Assembly: GCA_022495005.1 (NCBI GenBank) | Contig: JAGYXB010001571.1 | Coordinates: forward strand, 248,001-312,000 | DNA: 64,000 nucleotides | Source of the DNA: Rhyacophila brunnea | Lineage: Eukaryota; Arthropoda; Insecta; Trichoptera; Rhyacophilidae | Direction of reading: 5' to 3' | Part shown: positions 35,625-46,489 of the stretch, piece after piece | Numbering within the stretch: the first letter of the stretch is position 1 | Layout: the number at the start of each line of letters is the position of its first letter | Notes under the pieces: model-generated | What the model was told of the DNA's origin: nothing | What the model saw: only the letters and a program-made list of their open reading frames with translations | The model's database searches: none | Position numbers and translations under genes: made by a program

Positions 35625-35963
35625 ACAAAGTTTTCTTAGGTCGTATTCTTATTTGTCCGGTGGTTATTTGTCTTAATCTTAAATCTTGCAATAGATTTTT
35701 AACTAACTTCCCGACTAACTAGATATTTGAAACATTTAGAATATATCAGAACACGATGCCAATGCATTTTTTATTACTTTTAGCCATATTTAAGTAAAAT
35801 TGAATTCATTTTTAGTTAATTCTGTTTTGTATGAAAAGTTATTTCGATACCATTATTGGTTGCTAGGGGGTCCTAGCAACTAAATTATTAAATAATATAT
35901 ACGTGCGTTACTATGGAAATCAATATGAAATGACATTTCATTATACAGTATTTCTATCAAGTA
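35625..35963 (+). repeat. CAACGTTTT dispersed repeat, copy D (truncated)
   Basis: This follows copies B and C from TTTTCTTAGGTCG through TTGCTAGGGGGTCCTAGCAA to CTATCAAGTAC, then stops abruptly. The final ~80 bp present in the other copies is missing. The adjoining sequence leads into the GC-rich hairpin at 36004. Confidence 0.7.
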
Positions 35964-36003
35964 CCTTCCCGCCTTTTTTTTTAAACCTTGTAAGTGGGGA
36001 ATG

Positions 36004-36181
36004 GGACGATTTGGCACCGCGAACTGGCCTCCGGCGATTGGCCTCCGGTAATTGGCCGCCGGTACAATCGGGTCGTTTTGGCCAATTGGGTCGGCGTCCA
36101 ATTGGGCCGGCGTCCGATTGTACCGGCGGCCAATTACCGGAGGCCAATCGCCGGAGGCCAGTTCGCGGTGCCAAATCGTCC
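36004..36181. repeat. GC-rich perfect hairpin, 68-bp arms
   Basis: The left arm 36004-36071 and right arm 36114-36181 are perfectly complementary, with a 42-base loop. The arms are built from roughly 14-bp units (GGCCTCCGGCGATT, GGCCTCCGGTAATT, GGCCGCCGGTACAAT). The loop holds two near-identical 16-mers (CCAATTGGGTCGGCGT and CCAATTGGGCCGGCGT). Base composition is strikingly GC- and CG-rich for this window. Near-identical direct repeats AAACCTTGTAAGTG (35983-35996) and AAACCCGTGTAAGTG (36183-36197) flank it. Frames on both strands (60-90 codons) are by-products of the symmetry. Confidence 0.9.
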
Positions 36182-36197
36182 TAAACCCGTGTAAGTG

Positions 36198-37200
36198 TTT
36201 AGTAAATGTACTAAACTCTATGGTTTTTAACTTAATAAATCATCCACGTGGAAGCACCAACCCTAGAAGTCCTGTGACGTTTGGCGATTTTCGCTAGTGT
36301 GGCCTTAACCATCGCTTATCATCAATATGCCGGCATAAATGGCGACTAGTGTGACCGATTACTGATTGCTGTGATTATCATTCATTGTATCGCACGCGTT
36401 TGCACGATTCGTTCGATCTGGATCTCGACTGCATATGCAACGTTTGCGTCGGTCGATTTGGCTAATATGGAAAACTAATGTGTGGTATCGTGCATGTCAC
36501 ATTTTGATTGGTACATTTCTAACAAAGTATTTGCCCTAAAGATAAATCGATGTCGGGATGTTCTAAGAAAATCTCTCTAAAATGCTTTCTACTATTTAAT
36601 TAATTTTATGCAGGTATCTACCGAAAATCAATTAATCATATATGATCGATTTAATAATTAATCATAAACTTTGCGACTGATTTCACTTTTTTGAGTAGGT
36701 AACCTAGAGATATTCAGATTATCTTTGTTGGGGTGACAGACAAGTGCAAGTTTATGATAATGGGGTAGTTGTATAAAAACTGAATTTACCACGTGGTTAC
36801 AAGGCTTTTTTATTCAAATTAACTTCATATTAAACACTACGAGTACATAAAGTTTGTTGTAGTTGTAGAATACATTGGTAAAGGGCTGATGGGTAAATTA
36901 GTTCCCTGCAGTAGAATCGGTTAGTCAAATTTTGATAATTAATTCGGGACAGGCGCGATCGAGACGGCTGTAATTTTTTTGACAGCTAGTGGTGGACTGA
37001 CTTTCAGTATTTCTCACCGCCGCCGCGGTTCTCTTCGGTGGTAGTCTCCCAGTAAATAGGGGCCTGTATAGATATTTTTTGGATTGCTTGTGTTCTCAAA
37101 GGAGGAGTAACTTTCTTCCAAGGCATGCACGCTTTTCATTCTCTTGAAGCTCGTTGGTCACTTCTGCTCTTAAAGCATTTTTCCCTGCTCTCTCACCTAG
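36198..37200. other. unassigned DNA
   Basis: GCGATTTTCGCTAGTGTGGC near 36282 and GGCGACTAGTGTGACC near 36342 are related words. No element boundary or gene was recognised. Confidence 0.4.
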
Positions 37201-37357
37201 TATATTTTCCAATCCTGATATTGTGGAAAATTATATTTTTTATGCACCCGTCAATTACATGCGTCCATGGCCTATTTTGGGTAAAAGCTGTTTCGTCATG
37301 TCAGGCTCACCATGCATCAATAGTGAGGGTTGTGCGGCTGGTCAATGCATTTGCAAT
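37201..37357 (+). CDS. possible cysteine-rich exon (EB/EGF-like), tentative
   Basis: A polypyrimidine tract CCCTGCTCTCTCACCTAG precedes an open stretch reading SNPDIVENYIFYAPVNYMRP, then LGKSCFVMSGSPCINSEG, then CAAGQCICN. A GT follows at 37358. Cysteine spacing (C-x7-C-x5-C-x4-C-x-C) resembles an insect EB module or EGF-like repeat from a secreted or membrane protein. The donor is poor (AAT followed by GTTTTTTT), no partner exon was found, and a chance or decayed exon is quite possible. Confidence 0.3.
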
Positions 37358-37556
37358 GTTTTTTTTTTTTTAAATCATATTTTATTATTTAATTTGTATT
37401 TTTCTTGAGTTTTGAAAAGTGTCTTTTTTAAATAAATTAATATGTTGAACTGCTTAAAATTAAATTTGGCTTGTTTGGTTCAAATGATGCAAATGATTAT
37501 TACAACCAAAATAACGTGACGGTAACAATAGGTACTTAGTGAAAGAGTGACAAATA

Positions 37557-37726
37557 CCTCCATAGTCGTGTGTTCCAATGTCACAATATGGGTATAATCG
37601 AGAGCAATTACAATAGTTTTAATAGTTTTTTAAAAACATAATTCGTGTGTTTTGAACTGTTTCGAGCCCCCTTTTGAATCTTCTGACGAATCGATCGCGT
37701 CGTCTATGCCAAAGAAAATCGCCACT
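37557..37726 (-). repeat. hAT-like repeat, CAGTGGCGATTTTC family
   Basis: The right end is AAAATCGCCACTG (ends 37726). The segment TTTTGAACTGTTTCGAG ... GACGAATCGATCGCGTC matches 53090-53150 in reverse orientation. Flanking 8-mers AAATACCT (37549-37556) and ACATACCT (37727-37734) agree at 7 of 8, but the left terminus is badly eroded. Confidence 0.4.
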
Positions 37727-37734
37727 GACATACC

Positions 37735-38342
37735 TACTAATTAAATTAATACCAAGTTTAACGTATTGATATTATGTTTTCTTTGTGTCTGTATAGAATT
37801 GTGTACCTAATACGTGGAAATACAGTATCAACGTTTTTAAGGTTTATTCGGCAACGTGTTCGTGCATCATGTTGAGTGTCGACTATCAAAGTCGTGACAC
37901 TTTTGGGTTAATTTAGTCCAGTGCACAGTCAAAGACTCGCACATCGTCAGCGTTCTGGCGACTTTCCCATTATGTTGCGGGGAGCTGATATGAATTATGA
38001 TACAGACGGCACGACTCTCGACGATGTCTTCTCGGCACACGTCGTCCAAATGTCATACGTTCGCTGGTCATGATCGAAGAAAGTTCTTTAAAAGTGGCTA
38101 CGAATAAAGAAGATACGCAAAATTCACCATCGCTGTATTGTACATAATAATATGAAAAGGTTTGTTTCTTAACATCTTTTTTACGGTAAATGAATGTTAG
38201 CTACTTGCTCAACCTATTGGGTTCATGATCTGGATACAAACACATTGAACAACATCAACCTCATAAGAGGACACAAAGCTTCTGAATTTAAGAGGTTTGT
38301 CAAATCGTCCATTACGGATAGTGAAGTAATATTATATAGTAG
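37735..38342. other. unassigned DNA
   Basis: A 60-codon minus-strand frame (37867-38049) has no motif. Nothing else was recognised. Confidence 0.4.
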
Positions 38343-38826
38343 CAGTGGCGAAGGGTGGAAGTAGGCTGTTAAGATCAGACATACATAGTGCACACTAAAC
38401 TTTGTCAGTAAAACGTATTTATTTTCATTGAACTATCACTACAATGTGTATAATGTAGATAGTGTTTGTAAGTATTTAAAATTCAATTAAGTCCTGCCTA
38501 ATCGAAGCTATATTAGCTAATGATAAAAAAAATATTCGTCTATTTATAAAGTATCTAAAATTATGCCATTGAACGATTAAACCATACATAATTTTAGATA
38601 TTTTATAGATATAAGAATGTTTTGTATCGATTATGGTTTGGTTAAGCCGGGCATAATGAATTTAAAAAAATTAACTCACCATCAGCTGTAATATGCATTC
38701 TTAATTCAACGAAAACAAGTCTTAAGTATGACTGAATAAGTGTGCACTATTTTTGTCGGATCGCCCGTAACATACCTCAACTACTAGGTTTTGGTTTAGG
38801 CAGGGTTTAATTGAATTTTCAAAACC
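38343..38826. mobile_element. hAT long-TIR element, truncated copy
   Basis: This starts CAGTGGCGAAGGGTGG like the 34321 element and follows it in order (GGCTGTTAAGATC, AACTTTGTCAGT, TATCTAAAATTATG, CATAATTTTAGATATTTTAT). The match ends after GGGTTTAATTGAATTTTCAA. The last ~120 bp, with the right TIR, are missing, so no target duplication can be read. Confidence 0.75.
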
Positions 38827-39082
38827 TCTGCTCTACGATAATTCAGTGTTTTATTAATTTAAAGTTTTTTGTTAATTTTATAATAATTGAGTTATTTATG
38901 TTGACAGTTGTATCTGACTAGGAACCCATCTTCGGAACGAAGTTACTCGTATCTTAATTTCATGCTGAAAATGGGTTCATAGTCCGAAACAGCATCAACG
39001 CAGATAATTTAATTATTACAAGTAATAATTTTATTATTATGAACCTTCTCGATCAAACGCAAGAGTGCAATTCTTACTATAA

Positions 39083-39574
39083 ATAATTACAAGATAAAAA
39101 GAACTTTTTATGTACCACGTTTTAAAATTTTCTGTTGAATCATATAAACTTGACAATTCTATGTATTAATAATTTAGGACAAATAAGGCAATTGCCAACA
39201 ATTGCCTATTGCAATTGCTATTTTGCAACAAACAAATATAGAATACTGAAATGTCATTTTGATTTCCATATTAACGCACGTATATATTAATAATTTAGTT
39301 GCTAGGACCAACCCCTTAGCAACCAATAATAGTGGATTGGATTACGGATTTCTTCCGAAATATCTTTTCATACAAAACAGAATTTCACTGAAAATGAATT
39401 CAATTCTACTTAAAGATGGCTAAAAGTATTAAAACAATGCATTGGCATCGTGTTCTGATATATTCTAAAAGTTTCAAATGTCTAGCTACTCGGGAAGTTA
39501 GTTAAAAATCGATTGCAAGATTTGTACTGGATAAACAACCACCAAACAACAATACGACCTAATAAAAACGTTGT
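39083..39574 (-). repeat. CAACGTTTT dispersed repeat, copy E
   Basis: Same orientation as copy A: AATAATTACAAGATAAAAAG start, TTAGTTGCTAGGACC centre, GCATTGGCATCGTGTTCTGA, and AAAAACGTTGT end. It carries about 60 bp of extra sequence (near 39170-39240) with a CAATTGCCAACAATTGCC-type internal repeat, apparently an insertion. Confidence 0.7.
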
Positions 39575-39839
39575 AAAATGATATAGTTGGAAGAAAAATG
39601 CTAGATTGACTTTCATAGGGAAAATTAAATATAATTCCGGAACACGAATTATATCTAGGTACATGCCGCACTGTTCGAGCTATGATTACGCTTCTACTTT
39701 TAACAGTTAGTAGTCCGCCATGTAGGATTCGATTTCATCTCTAAACAAACGTAGGTACTTAACCTCTTTTCCTTCATATTTAATATAATATAAATCCAAC
39801 CAGAATTCAGATTGTGGAGTTTTAAGCTTCCGTTGAGTA

Positions 39840-39982
39840 TCAAGCAGAACTGCGAAATATTCTAGATTTTTCTGAAAAACTATTTGCAATGTCGAAAAAC
39901 ACTAGATTTAACGCCATACGCCAGGTGCGTATTTAGAAAAAAAAACTAGATCAGGCAAGAAACACTAAAGTTTGCAACGCTA
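39840..39982 (-). repeat. hAT-like repeat end, CAGCGTTGCCAA family
   Basis: On the minus strand, from 39982: AGCGTTGCAAACTTTAGTG, TTTCTTGCC, then CTGGCGTATGGCGTTAAATC and TAGTGTTTTTCG. This parallels the minus-strand end of the element at 54766-55209. The opposite end was not found. Confidence 0.5.
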
Positions 39983-40591
39983 CTTGAACATAGCGGGAAT
40001 CCCCGGATTAATTGGATTAACAATAAATTCTTGATATTCCTTAATAAAGTTTAGAGAGGCAGATTAGACAGATTTAATTATTAAGATAATAGTAAGGTGA
40101 TAGGTACCTACTGAGATAAATCAATAACATTGATTGTTTAAAATGTAAACAAATTATTGAATATCAACATGCCACTCTACGCTCGCTTATCGAAGCCTCC
40201 TGGCTATTTGTATCTGACCTGACGAACGCCTTGCCGTGAAAGTGTAGACAATCTAAAGCCAAATAACCGACATTAAAAACTGTTGCTACCATTTATTTTC
40301 TATAACCCTGACCACTTACTTTCCTACCGTGTTTACCAACGCTTTGTTTATACCGACTTTTACACGTCATCATCTTTCAATTTAAACGGCGGCAGTAAAC
40401 CTATGACTTGCACAATTTTATTGGGATCATTCGACACTACAACTGACTGGCCTTATTTAAATAATAATACTTTAATTTCTACAGTGATACGAAGATGTAA
40501 AAAAGAGAAAACACATCACGTGGTGCATCTATTACAAGTATTTACGCATGCATATTAAAATGTATCCATAATGTTCGAAGTTTCCATTAGA
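39983..40591. other. unassigned AT-rich DNA
   Basis: A 91-codon plus-strand frame (40283-40558) has no motif, signal peptide or splice support, and is not called. Confidence 0.4.
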
Positions 40592-40599
40592 TTAGGTAC

Positions 40600-40813
40600 C
40601 AGTGATGCCAACCGTACTATAATTATAGTACAATACTATAATTTTAATTCTGCGACAAATGTAAAATACTATAATTTTACGCCAAATATACCAAAATACT
40701 ATAATTTTAAAGGATTTAAAATGAAAAATGTTCCTGTACTATATATTTTTTAGAAATACTATAATTTTTACGCCTTTGTACTATAATCAGCATAGAAAAA
40801 GATGGCAACACTG
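40600..40813. mobile_element. 214-bp hAT MITE with perfect TSD
   Basis: The ends are CAGTGATGCCAACC and GATGGCAACACTG. The 8-bp duplication TTAGGTAC is perfect (40592-40599 and 40814-40821). Inside, ACTATAAT occurs at least six times, mostly as AATACTATAATTTTA, at irregular spacing. The CAGTGTTGCCA-type end is a frequent hAT terminus. No coding sequence is present. Confidence 0.88.
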
Positions 40814-40821
40814 TTAGGTAC

Positions 40822-41164
40822 ATCTAATAAACTTTTGTCTGAAGAAAGTATACAGCCAGGGCTCTCCACACACGACAACTACAAGGTGTTTCCACAAATA
40901 ACAGTTTGCACGTAAGTTTGCTGCTTAATGTAGGGATGGTTTGAACATGGTACTATTATGCTGGAAAATGTAATTTAAATTGAAATGTATAATGACAAGT
41001 GCGACTGTAGAAGCGTATTGAAATGTTCGTATACATACACAAATTATTTTCTTTAAGAAAAAAGGAAATATTCAAATCCCCGTATCTACTGACTGTGCTG
41101 CATGTTTTATCGGAATTTTGTTGTTATTGATAAACAATCTTGACAAAATATTTTTAATTATATT
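40822..41164. other. unassigned DNA
   Basis: Nothing was recognised. Confidence 0.4.
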
Positions 41165-41350
41165 AATATCGGCGGCTCTCGTGGTGGTGCAGTACGTAAG
41201 CAGCTGGCCTTTCGTCCGGGGGAGCTCTGGGTTCGACCCGGTGAGGCTACAATTATTATTTATTTGATTTTCTCAAAGCCTGGGTGTTTGTGCTTGTTCA
41301 AAATTACTAACAACCGCCTTGTGCAAAAAGGCAAGGACATGATAATTAAT
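41165..41350 (+). repeat. tRNA-derived SINE
   Basis: A tRNA-like head holds a box A-like TGGTGGTGCAGTACGTAAGC and a clear box B GGGTTCGACCC, with paired flanks CTCTGGGTTCGACCCGGTGAG. It is followed by a body with TCAAAGCCTGGGTG and a small hairpin GCCTTGTGCAAAAAGGC. The acceptor stem does not pair convincingly, so a SINE is preferred to a tRNA gene. Confidence 0.55.
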
Positions 41351-41689
41351 TTAAAATATATATATATTAATATTAAGTATTTCTACTTGCTCTATCTATA
41401 TCGTGTGTTCATCGAGGCCCAGAAATCCTCGAAAAGTTTTCTTCAGAGAAAAGAGGAGGGCGAACGCCGGTATGATAGAGTGATAGATGAAGGTATTTTC
41501 TAGTAAACAGCATCCGCCACAAAACTGGCTGACATTAGGGAAATATGGAGAAATTTGATTCAGGATTCAGTAGTAATCTAGAGTGAGCACGGCCATAACG
41601 GTAACATATTATGAAAAATATAATATGAAAGATTTTGAATACAGTGTTCTATCTATTGACTGTTGATTTTACATTGTTTTATAACTAAA

Positions 41690-41944
41690 GAACAGTTAAT
41701 AAATATAATCCCGAAAGGCTATTTATATGTACCCCAATACACTCCGTTTTGAAGGAGGGTTTAAAATGTCTGAGTGTCCTACGAGAATAAAACACACATA
41801 GATGTGCAATAGTGTGTGTTGCAACTTTCCGAGATAAACCGAGATCAGTTGTCAAAACGAAGGACAAGCTTATCCCAAGTGTATCCCATATTCTTCCACA
41901 CTCGAGATCGGTTGCCTGTTACTCCACACCCGTTAGGTATTTCA
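41690..41944 (-). repeat. dispersed repeat shared with 56.5 kb
   Basis: In reverse orientation this matches 56521-56870: CACACCCGTTAGGTATTTCA, CGAGATCGGTTGC, CATATTCTTCCACA, GTCAAAACGAAGGA, and the ACACACTATTGCAC and TGTATTGGGGTA tracts. The 56-kb copy has about 100 bp of extra sequence in the middle. The family is unknown. Confidence 0.6.
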
Positions 41945-43204
41945 GTTTCCATTAAGTATGTGTTCCCTGTTTATAACGCATAATAAGTTTTAAATTTTAA
42001 ATAGACATTTCAAATGAGTGAATATTCTCACATAATTCTTAACATTGTGAGTTATTTTAAAATCAGACAGAAAGTAGAAATAGCTATTATCAGCTGCCTA
42101 CACGTGCCTGTGTTTTATATGTACATATATATTATTTAAATTAGGTACTTATTTAGATTGTACTTCGGGTAAATTTCTCCACAAGTAAACGTCATTTAAA
42201 AATATCTGAGCCACGTGCGATTGCAGCAGAAGTAATTTATGCCCACGACATAATGTGACAGAAATTTAATTGCCGTCGTGAATAAATGAATTTTTACTGT
42301 CGCGGCTTGTCGCCAGCTCTCACTGTAGACACCCACCCACCTTACAACTGCAGCATCTTAGCCCATTCAAGAAAACAATCTGTCTACATCCTAAGCCTAT
42401 CCATCTTGTTGGCGTGTCATTAAGGCTAGATGTCTAGGGATTGAAATCAGAATATTTTGTGAAAAAAGAAGTGGAAGAATATTTCGTATGTTTTTGCTCG
42501 CTTTTTCCTTCACCAGCCACCATAATTTCCAGGGAACTGTTCTGTGATAATTTCAAACCCATAAGGACTCAATCACACGACACTGCCGTTCGAAGTAGAA
42601 AACTTGATAATTAATACCACCGCAATAAAGTATTAGACTAGCTCAGTGTTTTATTGGGTGTAATATCAAAATTAAAATTAATTGTTTATTTGTTTGAAAT
42701 TTAATTTGTATATTGTAGGTACCTACTTAATAAGTAGCTTTAGTTGTGGATTGAAATGTCTGTATATGAGTATGGGTGAACAGGTCGTAATAATTTAAAC
42801 AAACGTTAACTGGTATTAGATTTTATTTGTGTGATGGTGTGATCCCTATTCTGATTTAATCGTATCACCGGCGGCTAGATGTAAGACGCAGCAAAATTAT
42901 TGATAGATTATTGAAAATTGTCTTCGGAGAAAATGACTGGCCATGACTAAACGATCCAACCCTCTTGGGCGTTACCTTTCATTAACCATACATGGGGACA
43001 TTATTTAATCGATGGTGTCGGGGTCCTACAATTCGTTAGATTCTGTTTAAAAAAAATACACATTATAACTACTTTACTACATCATACTAACTTTTATCAA
43101 GATTATTCAATGAATTCGATTATTTTATAAATAGTTATGTCATGTCAGTAAATAATATTAATACTATCGAAGTGAAGTTGAGCAAACAATACGTACCACA
43201 ACAA
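41945..43204. other. unassigned AT-rich DNA
   Basis: Nothing was recognised. Confidence 0.4.
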
Positions 43205-43294
43205 TAAATATCTACCTAGTGTTATTACATAGTAATTTGTCCATCATTTCTGGGGATGCTCTGCATCTACGGTATCTATGACTGCACGCCACCG
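43205..43294 (-). repeat. CAGTGGCGTGCAG terminal repeat, copy 2
   Basis: On the minus strand from 43294: CGGTGGCGTGCAGTCATAG, then GTAGATGCAGAGCATCC, matching the start at 25844. The other end was not found. Confidence 0.5.
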
Positions 43295-43827
43295 AAGGTA
43301 CCTAGATCAAAGCTTCACAGCCGGTGTGCCACGACCCACGAGCGATTGGAAATTATAATCCAAGCGTCAGTGAGGAAGGAAACCATAAAAAATCCTCGCA
43401 TTCTAGACTGTTTTTTTTAGCAAGCAATTAGAAGTAGTTAGCTAAAAATATATGTTCTCGTCTTTGATTCTGGGTATTCTTCAGTGTAATACGAAAATTT
43501 ATTAATTATTATAGTTTGTCGTGTCGCGCAAAATGTTCGGAAGCACTGACACAGTCACACAATCATACGGAACACGGTATCTATAGTCTAAGTACGGAAC
43601 GTTTGCTTCACCTCTGTTTACCAACGTCTCTGCTGCTGTCAATCTTACTTGCATCGGTTGCAATAAATCATTTCTATTTACCATTGCTGAAAATCTGTCT
43701 GGAGTATACATTTTTCCTCCGCTTGATGGTTTGTGCCACGTGACCAACACGTGCATTTTTTTTTGTTTTGTTTTAATAAATTGTAGTACAGTCAACAGTA
43801 ACACTTGACATTAACACTTGAATGAAT
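43295..43827. other. unassigned DNA
   Basis: A 100-codon minus frame (43502-43804) and a 75-codon plus frame overlap. Neither shows a motif or splice context. Confidence 0.35.
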
Positions 43828-43835
43828 ATATTGAC

Positions 43836-44568
43836 CAGCGTTGCCAATTTAGCGTTTTTCTTTCCAGGTCTACCATTTTTGGATAGGCATCTTCTTATTA
43901 TTCTTCTTCGGTCATAGATAGGCATTTATTGTAATAAAAAACATCTGGCTTGTGGCATTTTTACTAGCATTTTGTATGTCTCCAACAGCTTAAAACGTGC
44001 TGAAAATACGCTAGATATTTAATTTATTTATTTTTATGCGCATGAAATTTTTGTGCGTTGCCCATCAGGTGGCCATTAGATTTAATTAGCATGTTATTTA
44101 CATGTGGTAATTAAATATTAAGAATAGTGATGCGATGCAGGTAGGTTGGTACCCATATTAGTAGAGTGAGAAATAAAACAACATAATTTAACACTTGAAC
44201 CAATAGGAGCCACGGCCTTATAGTGAAATGGTATCATATAATTTAATATGTGCTTAGGTATAAGACAATAATATTGTACATCAGTTTGACGATTATCGGA
44301 ATTATAGACACAATGGAGGCATTTATTTTGTTGTCAATTTTGATATATATTTCTGTTAAAATGTGTGTTATTTCCACGTATAGACATTTTTTGAACTCTG
44401 CACTGTTTTCGATACGCGAAATGAAAGGTATTGACTTCGTTCTTGGTAGAATAAGTAAATTTACTTGCAATTTTATTTTCACAAAATCTAGCGTTTTTTC
44501 CCGCCAATAACCTTGTTTGTTTTGTACCCCATCTGGCATGTTTTTGTCAACGACAGTTGGCAACACTG
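43836..44568. mobile_element. hAT-like element, CAGYGTTGCCAA ends
   Basis: The left end CAGCGTTGCCAATTTAGCG and the inverted right end AGTTGGCAACACTG are flanked by ATATTGAC (43828-43835) and ATAGTGAC (44569-44576), a 7 of 8 match. It contains overlapping frames of 107 (-) and 86 (+) codons that look like shadows of each other, with no transposase motif. Its left subterminal word TTAGCGTTTTTCTT is shared with the elements ending at 39982 and 55209. Confidence 0.68.
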
Positions 44569-44730
44569 ATAGTGACGAGCCGAAGATCGAAATAAATACA
44601 CTAATCTCAGGAGTCCGCCATTAACAACACCGAGGACTCGCATATTGATCGGAATCCCGGGATTCAGAAATCGATTACAGGTCCATAAAATAAATTAAAT
44701 CATTTCATATCGTCTATGAAGTAACTGAAC

Positions 44731-45040
44731 CAGTGACGTGCGATCCGTATATGCAGTAGATGAGCATCATCACAAACAATCGGCGAATGATATTATTGTT
44801 TATGTATTATGTGGTATATATTACCTACTTAACTTTACTTATTCTCAAGGTACTATATTATTAAAATCACATCAAGAATACAGCAGACCATTTCGCAAAA
44901 TCCATACTGATACTACATATTTCATCGACTGATCGCCCTATTGTTGCCCGCCTGTTAATTGCATCTTGATTCAATTATTTACAAAGCACTAAGAAGATAA
45001 TAATAGCAAGTAATAACATATAAATGACAAAAAGTCACTG
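44731..45040. mobile_element. 310-bp hAT-like element
   Basis: The left end CAGTGACGTGCGATCC and right end AAAAAGTCACTG are flanked by AACTGAAC (44723-44730) and AACTAAAC (45041-45048), 7 of 8 identical. The left part (GTGCGATCCGTATATGCAGTAG, ATGAGCATC) is related to the CAGTGGCGTGCAG repeats at 25844 and 43294. No coding content is present. Confidence 0.6.
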
Positions 45041-45048
45041 AACTAAAC

Positions 45049-46004
45049 CCTTGAATGATTTTTATCTTATCGAACCTTTGATGTTATATTCCAAGTCCCT
45101 AACATAATATTATAGGTGTTCTGAGTGCGTGAGTGAGTGACTGAGTGAGTGATACGCGGTTAGTGAGAATAACATTCAATATAGATTCATCATTAATGTC
45201 TGAACTTTCAACAAGCATGTTCCCGATTCTTTGAAGTAGTAAGCATTAAATATCTTTACGACCAATAACCAACCACAGTGACTTTGACCACGTTAAACCC
45301 GACACAATGTTCTCTATGCTTTAAAGTTAAACTCTAAACTGCATTTGTATTTGTCTCGCAATAAAACATTTTCTTCGTGTTATCGCATTGTGAGTTCATA
45401 TTCTACTTTATGTTATAAATAAATATGGCCGTGTATTATGACAGAAATATGAAATGTCTGTTGCCGGTGGCCGGCGGGGGCGGTCTCGCAACAGCTGTTC
45501 ATAATTTAAACCCAGCGGTGCATCGTCAGATTTGTGCTCCATCAAAAGAGTTCAGTCAATGACATTAGTGCTGCGATGTTGGCAAACGTTAGTTAAAATC
45601 ATTTCTCATACTTTTCACTCAATTGTCACTTCAAATGTTGAAATGTTCTCGACTTGATAGATGGATGTTTGCACAGCTTTGAAAGCAGTAGGCATCGAAG
45701 AATTACTTTGAAAAGGTTTAAAATTACGTTTTTATTCTAAGAAGCTGCTGGATATTTAGTTAAGATGAACGCGTAGTCCTAATCCTATTATTAACGATAC
45801 GTTTAGTCGAAATGAAGTTAGTTAGATATGTATGCAATGTAGAAAGTATCTGATGAACTATTACTACAATAATTTATTCCGTGTTCAGGAGTTACAGGAA
45901 TTGATAGTTATTAACATGCATTTCAATGTAATATGTTTTGTTTCAGACAGTTAAATCCTCATATCTGTTCGATAAAAATGTCTGGTATAGATCAAATTCG
46001 ATGA
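45049..46004. other. unassigned; microsatellite and GC patch
   Basis: An imperfect GAGT tetranucleotide tract spans about 45121-45152. A short GC-rich patch (GGTGGCCGGCGGGGGCGGTC near 45464) contains no frame. The rest has nothing recognised. Confidence 0.5.
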
Positions 46005-46489
46005 CAAATCGTCGCTATAGGATTTGTTTCCCGAATATCCATTTTGTCGAAATCGACATTTTAATGCAGTTCAATTTCTTTTATCGAACTCTACCGAAAT
46101 CATTTATAAAAACAATATATTTTTATCTAGGAATAGAGATATTTTTTTGAAAAACCCGAATACGCCATGTTAAGTTACAAGTACTCCGTGTTGTTCTCCC
46201 GAATGTCCAACTATTCGTACCTGCATATCCAAGTTAATTTCGGTCGAAATAAATCTCTGGCTGAGTTTTTATTTCCCGAATATGACTTTTAGCCAATCAA
46301 ACCGCGCTGACGCCGTGCATCTCGCTCCCACATTCACGCTGTCTAGCTCTAAAACAATCACGCCCACTTTCATATTTTTCGGCCGTCCGGAGTTCTCTTT
46401 CAAATTTCGTCTTATTGATATTGTTTTTAAAGTTACTATTGTTTTAATAGTGAATTCATCAAATTTGAAGAGATCATTCATAGCTGATA

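Noticed and set aside
35880..36297. Five overlapping 66-93-codon frames on both strands
   Set aside because: They are produced by the stop-poor GC-rich palindrome; both strands give the same peptides, so coding is not inferred.
40600..40813. Recurring ACTATAAT words considered as a CRISPR-like array
   Set aside because: Spacing is irregular, the unit is short, and the repeats lie inside a TSD-flanked MITE in eukaryotic DNA.
43502..43804. 100-codon minus-strand frame
   Set aside because: No motif or splice context; it overlaps a plus-strand frame of similar length.
44243..44566. 107-codon minus frame and 86-codon plus frame
   Set aside because: They overlap antisense inside a hAT-like element and show no transposase motif.
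45121..45152. GAGT tetranucleotide tract as a promoter element
   Set aside because: Imperfect microsatellite with no gene nearby.
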